DNA of 64,000 nucleotides from assembly GCF_042655305.1 (NCBI RefSeq), contig NZ_JBHSLR010000005.1, one strand, 5' to 3'. Each line of letters opens with the position of its first letter. Position 1 is the first letter of the stretch. Shown here piece by piece: positions 8,934 through 18,601 of the stretch. The notes under the pieces were generated by a model, which saw nothing but the letters and a program-made list of their open reading frames with translations, did not search any database and was not told the DNA's origin. The position numbers were made by a program, and so were the translations under genes. The stretch is from Arcanobacterium_A bovis. Its GTDB lineage: Bacteria > Actinomycetota > Actinomycetes > Actinomycetales > Actinomycetaceae.

Positions 8934-9311
8934 TCACTTCGCTGAGGTGTCGGATGTCGGACCGCTCGAGAACACGCGACGACCTTTGTCTATGACCTTT
9001 TCGGATCCAACGATAATCGATTGCACAGTATCAGATTCTGCGATACTCATAGCGCGTTCATTAAGTTGATCAAAACTAACGTAACCATTGCCGTCAGCTT
9101 CTTTGAAAGTGGTAAAAACGTCTCCGATTGCCGTTTCCTGAGTCTTCACTTCAAAGGAATCTAGGTCAAGATCATCGTTGCGCCAATCACTTACGGTTTC
9201 CTCAAGCATTTTGCGCGCCTGAAGATCCTTACGCCAAAACCCCAGCAGATATAGTACGAACGCAACAGATGCACATACAGCAACAAGAAATAGCACAGCA
9301 GTAATCAACAC
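8934..9311 (-). CDS. Small membrane protein with an EF-hand-like loop
   Basis: I do not recognise a named family. The 125-residue protein has one N-terminal transmembrane helix (about residues 3-25), then a cytosolic-type basic patch (WRKDLQARK), and a soluble remainder. Residues 66-90 resemble a single EF-hand: a helix ending FTTFK, the loop EADGNGYVSFDQ (71-82), then LNERAMSIAE. Canonical loop positions 3, 5, 6 and 8 are D, N, G and V; position 1 is E instead of D and position 12 is Q instead of E, so calcium binding is uncertain. The start is a GTG with no strong Shine-Dalgarno. It lies between smc and ftsY on the same strand. Confidence 0.7.
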   Translation of the reverse strand: MLITAVLFLVAVCASVAFVLYLLGFWRKDLQARKMLEETVSDWRNDDLDLDSFEVKTQETAIGDVFTTFKEADGNGYVSFDQLNERAMSIAESDTVQSIIVGSEKVIDKGRRVFSSGPTSDTSAK

Positions 9312-9404
9312 AGTACTATTTCTATCTATTTCAGCTTTTCAATTCCATCACAGTCACCACGGTGTTGCTCACAGTATGACCATTTTCAACATCTCTGCGA
9401 TGCG

Positions 9405-12400
9405 TTATTGCGGCACAACATCTTTGAGACGCTGAGAAATCACTGTGGTAACGCCTTGTTCTTTCATTGCAACGCCATAAAGTGCATCAGCTATCTCCAT
9501 GGTTCGTTTTTGGTGGGTAATCACCAGGAGCTGCGAACTTTCTTGTAGCTCAGTGAATATATCAAGCAAGCGAGATAGGTTCACGTCATCGAGGGCTGCC
9601 TCAACTTCGTCCATCACATAGAACGGCGAGGGTCGTGCCTTAAAAATCGCCACCAAAAATGCCACTGCCGTCAAGGAACGTTCACCACCTGAGAGCAAAG
9701 ACAAGCGCTTAACTCGCTTACCTGGCGGACGTGCCTCAATCTCGATTCCAGTAGTGAGTACCGAGTTTGGGTCGGTAAGCACGAGACGCCCTTCACCACC
9801 TGGGAAAAGGCGAGCAAAGGTGGAAGAAAACTCGCGTTCAACGTCGACAAAAGCTGCAGTCATGACTTCATCGACCCGTGCGTCAATATCACGCACAATT
9901 TTCAGCAGATCTTCGCGCGATTTGCGCAAGTCTTGCAGCTGCTCAGTGAGATATTTTTGCCGCTCTTCTAAAGCTGCGTGTTCTTCCAGAGCAAGGGGGT
10001 TGATCTTGCCAAGTCGCGCAAGGTCCCGCTGGGCGCGTGCCAAACGTTTTTCTTGCTGGTCACGAATGAAGGGCTGTTCACCGCCGTCGGCATCAATCCA
10101 AGGTAAATGTGGGCCAAATTCATCAATGAGAGTATGCGCTTCCATACCCAAATCGTCAATCGCTTTGGCCACAATTTGCTCATACTTCAACTTCAGCTCG
10201 GCGATTACCATCTCTTTACGATGTTGGAGATCATTTAATTGCCGTTCTTCAACTTGGAGGTCATCAAGACGCCGACGCGTCGCATTCAGCTCCGAATCGC
10301 GCGCAGAACGCGATTCTTCCGCTTCAATCCGCTGTGCTGCTACCTTTTCGAGCAGTTCTTGGCTGTGTTGCAAAGCTTTCAGCGCGTGATCACCGACTTT
10401 TTGTGCAATCTTGGCAAGCTGTTGCCGGCGCAATGCTGCCCGCTCCTCTTGCGCAATACGAGCTTCTACGGCTTCGGCTGAATTTTCCAAGGCCTGCGAT
10501 TTTCCCGCGATTGCCCGCAACCGTTCCTCGCGGGTACGTAGCAGGAGGCGGGCTTCGGTTTCCCCAGCCCGAGCACTCACCGTTTGATGATGAGCCTTCT
10601 CTCGTTGGGCATTAAGCTCGGCAACGCGTTTTTCAATATCGTCAGGCTCTGCTTGCCCCAATTCTTGCTGCTGACGAATTCGCTCGCACTCTTCGTTACG
10701 AGCTTCGAGCTCAACCTCAATTTTCGCGTCTCGTGCACGGTTTCGTTCTACTTCGTCCTGAGCTGATTTCAACGATTGGCGCAAAACTCCCAATTGCGCA
10801 GTAATCGCGGCCAGTTGCGAATCACGCGCGCTGAGCTGCGCTGTTACCGATTCGAATTCTTCTTTTGTTTCAGCATGCTTCATCACACACGCGTCATGGT
10901 GTGCTTGGGCAAGTTGTACGTCCTCATGTGCTTTACGGGCTTGGGCGACGGCGTCGTCGTAGGTAGCTTGGCGAGCTAGAATCGTGTTTTGTTGCACTTC
11001 TCCGCCCCAGGCATGACGCGCTGTGAGCACGTCGCCCAAAAGCGTCGCGACACGCGGCGCACCTAATTCAAGCAGACGTTTCGCCGTCACCAAATCAACG
11101 CAAAGCACAGTGCCAGCCAAGGTTCCAACTAGCGTGGCGCTAAGGCTCGACTGCGGGTCAACAACGGAAGTCGCCAAACAAGCAACGTCTTCGGAGAAAC
11201 CCGATTTTGCTAAGGCATTTTCAGCCTCATGCTCAAGATCTTCAGGAGCCTCAAGCGGCTTGGTAATGAGTAATACGAGGTGACCGGCATCCGCGTCACG
11301 AGCAGCTCGGAGGGCATCAACAGCGTCGGCGATCGAATCAACCATCACACCACCTGCAACACCCGCTAAAGCAGCTTCGACTGCGGCTTCCCAACCAGCC
11401 AATATGCGCACATTGTCACGCACAAGACCCTGAATACCGGCTCGATAAACATCTTTTGCCCACGCCGTTGCATCTTGCGGCGCGAGCGATAATGCCAAGG
11501 TGTCAGCCTTAGTTTTCCACTCAATCGCGGCCGACTTTGCCTCATTCAATCGCAGACGCGCATGTTCAACGGCGTCATGAGCTTCTTGAAGCTCACGGGC
11601 GATTTCCTCATGTGCGATCGAAAGGGTGTCATCACCGTCCGTGTGGGCAACAATATCCTGCTCCAACATCGATACCTGCGAGAATGCGTCGTCTGAGCGC
11701 TTCTGAGCAGCTTGAATCGCAGCCTGAACTCGTTGCCGTTCACCCACGAGCGCTTCTACCCGTGACGTAGCCGTAGCAAGCTGACCATTGAGCCTCGCTG
11801 CATTCTCACGTCGATCTGCCAAAGTTCGATTTATGTGGAGCAACTCTGTGTCAATATCACGTTCAATCTGCTCAGCCTTTTCCCGCTTGGCAATTGCCTC
11901 GCGTAAGGAATCCTCAGCATTCCTTACTTCTTTGCCAAGCTCCTCTTCTTCGGCACGAGCTTGAGCTGCACGTTCACGAATATGCTCAGGAGATTCTCCG
12001 CGGTGTATTTGTGCCGACTGTGCACTCAAGGATCGATGCCGCTCATTAGCGAGCTGCGACAAGGACCGGAACCGTTCTACCAGCGAATTTAACTGTTGCC
12101 ATTGCTCTGTCAAACCTGCAATTTGTGGACTAGCTTCGTCGGCTGCCTGTTGTAGCTGCACAATCTGTGATTTAACGGCACTGAGTTTCTCGGTTAAGTC
12201 TTGTTTTTGCTGCGTAAGGATGCCGTCGTCCATCGACTGTGCCGATAACCGTGCCTGAGCTTGGGCGAGGTCATCAGCAAGAAGCCGCGCCCGCGCGTCA
12301 AAAACATCGCGTTGGATCACTTGGGCGCGACGAGCTGTTGCTGCTTGCCGAGCCAAGGGTCCTAATTGCCTGCGCAGTTCAGTAGCCAAGTCTTCGATGC

Positions 12401-12968
12401 GAACGAGGTTTCCTTGCATCGATTCGAGTTTACGCAAGGCTTTTTCTTTACGACGCCGGTGTTTGAGTACCCCCGCAGCTTCCTCGATAAAGTTCCTGCG
12501 TTCCTCGGGGGTGGCAGTAAGCACTTGATCAAGACGTCCCTGGCCAATAATCACGTGCATTTCTTTGCCCATGCCGGTATCGGAGAGGAGTTCTTGAATA
12601 TCGAGCAGGCGGCACGCAGTTCCATTTATGGCATATTCTGAGCCACCCGAGCGAAAAAGGGTGCGCGTGATCGTCACTTCGGAGAACTCAATGGGCAATG
12701 CACCGTCGGTATTGTCGATCGTCAAAGAGACTTCGGCACGTCCAAGCGCAGGTCTTTTTGAGGTACCAGCGAAAATAACATCCGCCATATTACCGCCGCG
12801 CAGATTCTTAGCGCCTTGCTCGCCCATCACCCACGCCAGGGCATCAACTACATTGGATTTCCCAGAGCCGTTCGGCCCCACCACGCAGTTAATCCCTGGT
12901 TCGAATCGCATGGTCGTGGATGAAGCAAAAGACTTAAATCCACGCAGAGTCAACGTCTTTAAGTGCAC
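9405..12968 (-). CDS. smc: Chromosome segregation protein SMC
   Basis: SMC is the ATPase core of condensin, which compacts and segregates the chromosome with ScpA and ScpB. The 1187-residue protein has the N-terminal head with Walker A GPNGSGKSNVVDAL (about residues 32-45), a long coiled coil, a hinge near residues 500-660, a second coiled coil, and the C-terminal head with signature LSGGERSLTAVAFLVAIF and Walker B YVMDEVEAALDD. Length and order match the family. It starts 6 bp after the end of ndk, so the two are likely cotranscribed, and it precedes the small membrane protein and ftsY. Confidence 0.97.
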   Translation of the reverse strand: MHLKTLTLRGFKSFASSTTMRFEPGINCVVGPNGSGKSNVVDALAWVMGEQGAKNLRGGNMADVIFAGTSKRPALGRAEVSLTIDNTDGALPIEFSEVTITRTLFRSGGSEYAINGTACRLLDIQELLSDTGMGKEMHVIIGQGRLDQVLTATPEERRNFIEEAAGVLKHRRRKEKALRKLESMQGNLVRIEDLATELRRQLGPLARQAATARRAQVIQRDVFDARARLLADDLAQAQARLSAQSMDDGILTQQKQDLTEKLSAVKSQIVQLQQAADEASPQIAGLTEQWQQLNSLVERFRSLSQLANERHRSLSAQSAQIHRGESPEHIRERAAQARAEEEELGKEVRNAEDSLREAIAKREKAEQIERDIDTELLHINRTLADRRENAARLNGQLATATSRVEALVGERQRVQAAIQAAQKRSDDAFSQVSMLEQDIVAHTDGDDTLSIAHEEIARELQEAHDAVEHARLRLNEAKSAAIEWKTKADTLALSLAPQDATAWAKDVYRAGIQGLVRDNVRILAGWEAAVEAALAGVAGGVMVDSIADAVDALRAARDADAGHLVLLITKPLEAPEDLEHEAENALAKSGFSEDVACLATSVVDPQSSLSATLVGTLAGTVLCVDLVTAKRLLELGAPRVATLLGDVLTARHAWGGEVQQNTILARQATYDDAVAQARKAHEDVQLAQAHHDACVMKHAETKEEFESVTAQLSARDSQLAAITAQLGVLRQSLKSAQDEVERNRARDAKIEVELEARNEECERIRQQQELGQAEPDDIEKRVAELNAQREKAHHQTVSARAGETEARLLLRTREERLRAIAGKSQALENSAEAVEARIAQEERAALRRQQLAKIAQKVGDHALKALQHSQELLEKVAAQRIEAEESRSARDSELNATRRRLDDLQVEERQLNDLQHRKEMVIAELKLKYEQIVAKAIDDLGMEAHTLIDEFGPHLPWIDADGGEQPFIRDQQEKRLARAQRDLARLGKINPLALEEHAALEERQKYLTEQLQDLRKSREDLLKIVRDIDARVDEVMTAAFVDVEREFSSTFARLFPGGEGRLVLTDPNSVLTTGIEIEARPPGKRVKRLSLLSGGERSLTAVAFLVAIFKARPSPFYVMDEVEAALDDVNLSRLLDIFTELQESSQLLVITHQKRTMEIADALYGVAMKEQGVTTVISQRLKDVVPQ

Positions 12969-12974
12969 TGAAAC

Positions 12975-13391
12975 TCAGAACCACACCGAAATCTCGTATT
13001 GGGCTGATTCCACTCCATCCGAGGAATGAATGAGATTGAAGATTGAATCCCCTGGCCAGGAACGACCCAAATCACCACGGATGGTACCTGGAGCTGCCTT
13101 GGTGGGATCAGTTGCGCCAGCCAGTGATCGCACGCCTTCAACCACGCGATCGCCTTCGACGATCGCTGCTACAAGTGGCGCAGACGTCATATATTCCACC
13201 ACGCTTGGATAAAATGGCTTATCCACGTGCTCATGGTAGTGCTGGGCAAGCAATTCTTCGCTTGCATCCAGCATTTTCATGGCCTTGATTTCATAGCCTT
13301 TAGCCTCGATACGGTGCAGAATCTCACCAATGAGTCCACGTTGCACACCATCTGGCTTGATCAGAATGAGAGTTTGTTCAGTCATGCCCAC
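12975..13391 (-). CDS. ndk: Nucleoside diphosphate kinase
   Basis: Ndk transfers the gamma phosphate from ATP to other nucleoside diphosphates. The 138-residue protein has the N-terminal LILIKPDGVQRGLIGEI strand and the later LAGATDPTKAAPGTIRGD substrate loop. The phosphohistidine motif is NLIHSSDGVESA, with the catalytic His. The start is a GTG with AGGAG six bases upstream; an ATG two codons later is spaced worse. Upstream lies folC and downstream, after 6 bp, smc. Length and motifs are normal for a bacterial Ndk. Confidence 0.96.
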   Translation of the reverse strand: MGMTEQTLILIKPDGVQRGLIGEILHRIEAKGYEIKAMKMLDASEELLAQHYHEHVDKPFYPSVVEYMTSAPLVAAIVEGDRVVEGVRSLAGATDPTKAAPGTIRGDLGRSWPGDSIFNLIHSSDGVESAQYEISVWF

Positions 13392-13471
13392 ATTCTACTC
13401 CTTTTCAAGCAATTGCTGGAAAACATATCCATAAAGAGCGCATCTGGACTACACATCCCGACGCAACGAAA

Positions 13472-15016
13472 CTACGTCAAGCTATCTGGCTTTCGAGCAC
13501 CTAACAATTCACGCGCCTGAGCAGCCAACATTATCGAACCCATCACTACGACTGTGGCAGGAGCCGTTGCTTGTGGATCCACCGTTTCGGCAATATCAGC
13601 GGCAGCAGTAATGGCATTGCCAAGATCAGGTTCAACATTTACCCGATCTTCACCGAAGATTTCGGTGGCAATTTCGGTGAGTTCGTCAATATCTGCGGCA
13701 CGTGAGCCGCCAATATCGGTAAGAACAATAGCGGCAAAGGCCGGTTCAATATTCCCCAAAATACCTTCGATGTCTTTGTCCGCCATGGCAGAAAAAACCA
13801 CCACCCGCGGTCCCGGAAAGTACTCGTTGAGGGCATCAACTGTTGCCAAAGCACCAGCGGGATTATGGGCCGCATCAACGATAATCGCAGGTGAACCTTT
13901 AACCACTTCAAGTCGCCCAGGAGACGTCGTCGCCATCAAAGCGTGTTCTACAACGTCGCCGTTGAGCGATCCTCCACCGAAGAAAGCTTCCACCGCGCTG
14001 AGCGCAACGGCCGCATTCTGTGCTTGGTACGAGCCGAGCATGGCGAGTGGAACATCTACGTACGTTGCGGCAGCTGTTTTAATCGTCATGAGCTGACCGC
14101 CCACGGCGCGCTCTCGCTCAACAACACCGAAATCTTTTCCGGCAAGCAAGACCCCTGCGCCATTTTCCTGCACCGAGCGAGCCACAACCTCCATAACTTC
14201 GGGAACTTGCGCGGCACACACGAGAATCTTTCCGGGCTTGAGAATGCCAAGTTTCTCTGTTGCAATAGCACTCAACGTCGATCCCAACCACTTTTCATGG
14301 TCAGTTGCAACTGGCATCAAAACCGCCACATCACCATCGATAACATTGGTAGCATCCCAACGACCACCCATGCCAACTTCGATCACAGCCACATCAATTG
14401 GTGCCATCGCAAAGGCTGAATACGCCATCACCGTAAACACCTCGAAGAATGACATCCGCGGCCCGCCTTGTGCCAGCGAACGTTCATCAATCAATTCGAT
14501 AAACGGCTTCACATCTTCCCATGTGTCGATAAAATCAGCTGCCGAAATGGCACGGCCATCAATCGTCATACGCTCGCGCACTGAAGAAAGATGAGGCGAG
14601 GTGAAACGCCCTGTACGCAAGCCCCGCTCACGTAAGATCGCTTCAATCATTCGCGCAGTGGAGGTCTTTCCATTCGTGCCTGTGATATGGATCGAACGAT
14701 AAGAATCTTGTGGATTACCAAGCAGATCCAGACAGTCGCGAACTCGATCTAGCGAGGGTTGGACTTTGTGTTCCGGAGCTCGTTGGGCAATCTCTTCATA
14801 GATTTCCTGAACCCGCCCCTCTAAGGCAACATCATTTGCCAATTGATACGTAGGATCAGGCTCGGCCTTAATCTCATCAATAATTGATGGATCAGGGCCC
14901 ACAATTAGTCCGGAACTGAGCAAAGCTTCGAGCGCACTCGACTCAAGATCGTTTTGATTCGACTCCAGATCGTGCTCATCAGGCACAAGATTCTTATCGT
15001 TTTCAGCCATATCCAT
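13472..15016 (-). CDS. folC: Bifunctional folylpolyglutamate / dihydrofolate synthase
   Basis: FolC adds glutamate to dihydropteroate and to reduced folates, using ATP. The Mur-ligase-type P-loop HITGTNGKTSTARMIEAILRE, given in part, is at about residues 108-120; the later GRWDATNVIDGDVAVL and VDAAHNPAGA segments are typical. The 514-residue length exceeds the usual 430-450 because of an acidic N-terminal extension of about 75 residues before the EIYEEIAQRAPE segment. It begins directly after the ileS stop codon. A second in-frame ATG at 15010 has better spacing from AGG and may be the true start. Confidence 0.94.
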   Translation of the reverse strand: MDMAENDKNLVPDEHDLESNQNDLESSALEALLSSGLIVGPDPSIIDEIKAEPDPTYQLANDVALEGRVQEIYEEIAQRAPEHKVQPSLDRVRDCLDLLGNPQDSYRSIHITGTNGKTSTARMIEAILRERGLRTGRFTSPHLSSVRERMTIDGRAISAADFIDTWEDVKPFIELIDERSLAQGGPRMSFFEVFTVMAYSAFAMAPIDVAVIEVGMGGRWDATNVIDGDVAVLMPVATDHEKWLGSTLSAIATEKLGILKPGKILVCAAQVPEVMEVVARSVQENGAGVLLAGKDFGVVERERAVGGQLMTIKTAAATYVDVPLAMLGSYQAQNAAVALSAVEAFFGGGSLNGDVVEHALMATTSPGRLEVVKGSPAIIVDAAHNPAGALATVDALNEYFPGPRVVVFSAMADKDIEGILGNIEPAFAAIVLTDIGGSRAADIDELTEIATEIFGEDRVNVEPDLGNAITAAADIAETVDPQATAPATVVVMGSIMLAAQARELLGARKPDSLT

Positions 15017-15018
15017 AC

Positions 15019-18000
15019 CTAGGAAATCTTCTCCACCTGAATCTCGAGCTCATTACCGCCACCGTTTACGGTAGCTTCGAGCGAAAGCGTCTCAGACTTG
15101 ATCATGTCTAAATGCGTTTCCACAGCTGCGATATGCTCTTGTGGCACCGACAATACGAGTCGAATTCGATCCGCAACGTGCAGATCCTCAGCCTTGCGCT
15201 TATCTTGAACAGCTCGGATCACATCACGTGCATAACCTTCAGCTTCAAGTTCCGGTGTAACTACCGTATCAAGCACGACGAACGCACCCGAATCAAGTAC
15301 AGCCGCAACTGAGCCTTCGTCCGCCGATACCACCGTCGTCAATTCGAACTGGTGTGGTTCCAATACAACTGGCGGTTCTACATTCATCTGCACGCCGCCG
15401 TCAACGAGCGCCCACTCCCCTGCCTTCGCGGCTTTGAACAGCGCCGAGGTTTGCTTGCGCATGTGCGGAGCTAGCTCACGTGGCAGCACTGCAAGCTCTT
15501 GCGTCACCGCCAAACCCGACTCTTGCGCCGTCATGATCTTCACGGCTTTCACATTCACTTCCGAGCTGATGAGCTCAGTGAATGGCTCCAGATTTTGCTC
15601 CGTGACTACCGAAAGCGAGCGGAGCGGCTGACGAACACGCAACTTATTAGCCTTACGCAAAGCATGTGCATTCGACACCACTTCCCGAACCTCGTCCATG
15701 ACGCGAACGAGCTCCTCATCAGCAATATCACCGGGGAGCTCCGGCCAATCTTCGATGTGTACTGAGCGTTTGCCCGTCAACCCACGCCAAATTTCTTCTG
15801 CAATCATCGGCGCGAGCGGAGCAATCACTCGCATCAGCGTTTCCAAAGCGGTGTAGAGCGTATCAAAGGCGCGCGTATCTTCGTTCCAGAAGCGGTCACG
15901 TTGCGTGCGCACATACCAGTTGGTGAGCAGATCCAAGTATTCGCGTACGACGCCGGTAGCGGACGGAATATCGAGGTTCACGAAGTATTCGCGCACAGTC
16001 GCAGCCAACTTGCCGGTGCGTGCCAACAAGTAACGATCCATCACGTCAAGAGAGTTAAGCGCTTCCTTATCGTTGAAATCGATAGCGCTAGCCACGTAGC
16101 CCTCACCATCTCGGCACGCTCCTGCGTAGAGAGTGAAGAAGTAGTAGCTGTTCCACACTGGCAGAATAACGTGGCGAACGGCTTCGCGGATGCCTTCCTC
16201 AGCTACCACGAGATTTCCGCCGCGTAAGACTGGCGAGCTCATCAGCATCCATCGCACAGCATCCGAACCGTACTGGTTGAACATTTCCATTGGATCGGGG
16301 TAATTACGGAGCGACTTCGAGGCCTTGCGCCCATCGTTGCCGAGAATGATGCCGTGTGAAATACAAGAAGTAAATGCAGGACGATCAAAAAGCGCTGTGG
16401 AAAGCACGTGCATCGTGTAGAACCAGCCGCGCGTTTGCCCAATGTATTCCACAATAAAATCGCCAGGGAAATGGCTGTCGAACCACTCTTCGTTCTCGAA
16501 CGGATAATGCTTCTGGGCATACGGCATCGAACCAGAATCAAACCAGACGTCGAGAATATCTGGAATGCGTCGCATGGTCGATTTCCCGGTCGGATCATCG
16601 GGATTTGGGCGCGTGAGCTCGTCAATGAATGGACGATGCAGATTTGGTTGTCCATCACGGTCAAGTGGCAAGCGACCAAAATCGCGCTCTAATTCGGCAA
16701 AAGAGCCGTAGACGTCGATGCGTGGATATTCAGGATTGTCCGACTTCCACACTGGGATCGGAGTACCCCAGTAACGATTTCGGGAAATTGACCAATCGCG
16801 AGCGCCAGCCAGCCAGTTGCCGAAAATTCCGTCTTTGATGTGCTCTGGCTGCCACGTGATCTCTTGGTTGAGCTCAACCATGCGGTCACGGAACTCAGTC
16901 ACTGCTACAAACCACGAGGTTACTGGCTTGTAGATGAGTGGCTTGCGGCAGCGCCAGCAATGCGGATAGGAGTGAACATAGGACTGCTCACGAACCAGAA
17001 CCGCCCGCTCGTTAGCTGGACGGCGTGCCATTGATCCCGAACCATCACGCAAATCATTGATAATTGGCCGATTTGCTTCAAAAACGTGCATTCCGGCGTA
17101 ATCCGACACCACGTTGTAGAATTTCGCACCCTCATCAACGGTCTCGACTACTTTAATGCCTGCACCAGCCAGCACAAACATATCGTCTTCACCATAAGGT
17201 GCGATGTGTACCAATCCGGTACCGTCGTCGGTCGAAACATAGTCTGCAACGCAAATTTGCCACGCGTTCGCACCTGGTTCCTCAGAATCACGACTGTAGT
17301 AATCGAAGATCGGATGATAGCGTTTACCAGCTAGCTCGCTACCTTTCACGGTGGCGAGTACCTTGGGTTCCTCGCCTAATTCCTTTGCGTAAGCTCCCAA
17401 ACGCGCCTGGGCAATAATGACCTTCTCACCAGCCAGCGGACCTTCCGCTGGCTGCACCGTCACATAGTCGATTTCAGGGCCGACGGCGATCGCCAAGTTC
17501 GATGGCAAGGTCCACGGCGTGGTGGTCCAGATAAGTGCCAACTCGCCTGATTCCATCCGCAAGCCCACGGTAACCGTCTGGTCTTGACGATCTTGGTAGA
17601 CGTCGTCGTCCATCTTCAATTCGTGGTTAGACAAAGGTGTTTCGTCATTCCAGCAGTATGGAAGCACGCGATATCCCTCGTACACGAGTCCCTTGTCCCA
17701 GAGCCGCTTAAATGCCCAGATCACCGATTCCATAAAGGTTGGATCGAGAGTCTTGTATCCGCCGTCGAAATTTACCCATCGTGCCTGGCGAGTGACGTAT
17801 TCTTTCCATTCGTTGGCGTAAGTCATGACCGAGGAGCGGCAAGCATCATTGAATTTCTCGATACCGATTGTTTCGATTTCTGATTTATCGTCGATACCGA
17901 GAATCTTCTCAGCTTCTAATTCTGCAGGTAGACCATGCGTATCCCAGCCAAAGTCTCGATCGACTTTGTGACCAAGCTGAGTTTGGAAACGAGCCACGAG

Positions 18001-18240
18001 ATCCTTGACGTATCCAGTCAGGAGATGCCCGTAATGAGGCAAACCATTGGCAAATGGAGGGCCATCGTAAAACACAAATTCATTCGAGCCTTCATTGCCC
18101 GCATCGCGATTGTCGATGGAAGCTTGGAAAGTTTTGTCCTGCTCCCAGTATGAAAGCACGGCTTCTTCGATCTGTGGAAGATTTGGCGACGCCACAACGT
18201 TGCCTTCGCGGTGAAGCGGGTAATGCTTACGCTCGCTCAT
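15019..18240 (-). CDS. ileS: Isoleucyl-tRNA synthetase
   Basis: A class I synthetase that charges tRNA-Ile and edits valine. The HIGH-type motif is PHYGHLLTGYVKD (about residue 60), the KMSKS-type motif is GRKASKSLRNYPDP, and the editing domain with TTTPWTLPSNLAIAVGP is present. This is the eukaryote-like, long form common in actinobacteria, about 1073 residues here. I chose the ATG at 18240 because AGGAGA lies seven bases before it (18248-18253); the open frame extends 23 codons further upstream but that part is the T-box leader. It is followed immediately by folC. Confidence 0.96.
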   Translation of the reverse strand: MSERKHYPLHREGNVVASPNLPQIEEAVLSYWEQDKTFQASIDNRDAGNEGSNEFVFYDGPPFANGLPHYGHLLTGYVKDLVARFQTQLGHKVDRDFGWDTHGLPAELEAEKILGIDDKSEIETIGIEKFNDACRSSVMTYANEWKEYVTRQARWVNFDGGYKTLDPTFMESVIWAFKRLWDKGLVYEGYRVLPYCWNDETPLSNHELKMDDDVYQDRQDQTVTVGLRMESGELALIWTTTPWTLPSNLAIAVGPEIDYVTVQPAEGPLAGEKVIIAQARLGAYAKELGEEPKVLATVKGSELAGKRYHPIFDYYSRDSEEPGANAWQICVADYVSTDDGTGLVHIAPYGEDDMFVLAGAGIKVVETVDEGAKFYNVVSDYAGMHVFEANRPIINDLRDGSGSMARRPANERAVLVREQSYVHSYPHCWRCRKPLIYKPVTSWFVAVTEFRDRMVELNQEITWQPEHIKDGIFGNWLAGARDWSISRNRYWGTPIPVWKSDNPEYPRIDVYGSFAELERDFGRLPLDRDGQPNLHRPFIDELTRPNPDDPTGKSTMRRIPDILDVWFDSGSMPYAQKHYPFENEEWFDSHFPGDFIVEYIGQTRGWFYTMHVLSTALFDRPAFTSCISHGIILGNDGRKASKSLRNYPDPMEMFNQYGSDAVRWMLMSSPVLRGGNLVVAEEGIREAVRHVILPVWNSYYFFTLYAGACRDGEGYVASAIDFNDKEALNSLDVMDRYLLARTGKLAATVREYFVNLDIPSATGVVREYLDLLTNWYVRTQRDRFWNEDTRAFDTLYTALETLMRVIAPLAPMIAEEIWRGLTGKRSVHIEDWPELPGDIADEELVRVMDEVREVVSNAHALRKANKLRVRQPLRSLSVVTEQNLEPFTELISSEVNVKAVKIMTAQESGLAVTQELAVLPRELAPHMRKQTSALFKAAKAGEWALVDGGVQMNVEPPVVLEPHQFELTTVVSADEGSVAAVLDSGAFVVLDTVVTPELEAEGYARDVIRAVQDKRKAEDLHVADRIRLVLSVPQEHIAAVETHLDMIKSETLSLEATVNGGGNELEIQVEKIS

Positions 18241-18530
18241 TCTTATGTCTCCTAAGTGTTCGTGTACGGCGAGGACGACGCCGAGCCACGCTCGTTGCCG
18301 CGGTACCACCTCGCTTGCACTGCATAAACACAGTGCCGCTCTTGGAGACTATGACGAGTCCAACCGTCCGGTTCTACTAGGTTTTCTCATCGCTTATACG
18401 TTGGCGAACGACTCACAACGGGCTTGCACCCATCGAACTGCGCCTGTTACGCACAACGTTGCTGAGAAGACTGTTCTTCCGGAAGCTCCCCGGTGATTGC
18501 CGGATCAACGCCGTATCTACCGTGTAGTTT
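18241..18530 (-). promoter_or_regulatory. T-box leader of ileS, probably translational
   Basis: The minus strand carries the T-box core AAGCGAGGTGGTACCGCGG (18298-18316), whose GGTGGTACCG pairs with the uncharged tRNA acceptor end. Near the 5' end is CCGGCAATCACCGGGGAGC, similar to the very short stem I of actinobacterial ileS T-boxes; an AUC (Ile) specifier could be 18495-18497 or 18503-18505. No terminator follows. Instead AGTCTCCAAG (18341-18350) is complementary to the ileS Shine-Dalgarno region CTTAGGAGACA with one bulged base. This fits the known actinobacterial scheme in which tRNA binding frees the ribosome binding site. Confidence 0.88.
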
Positions 18531-18601
18531 AGCTTGCCTTTGCGACGCAAGCTAGTTGAACGCACGTGAGGCTAAACATGCCATCATTGAACAATCTGCG
18601 A

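Noticed and set aside
18241..18309. N-terminal extension of IleS by 23 residues
   Set aside because: The bases are part of the T-box leader, and the ATG at 18240 has a correctly spaced Shine-Dalgarno.
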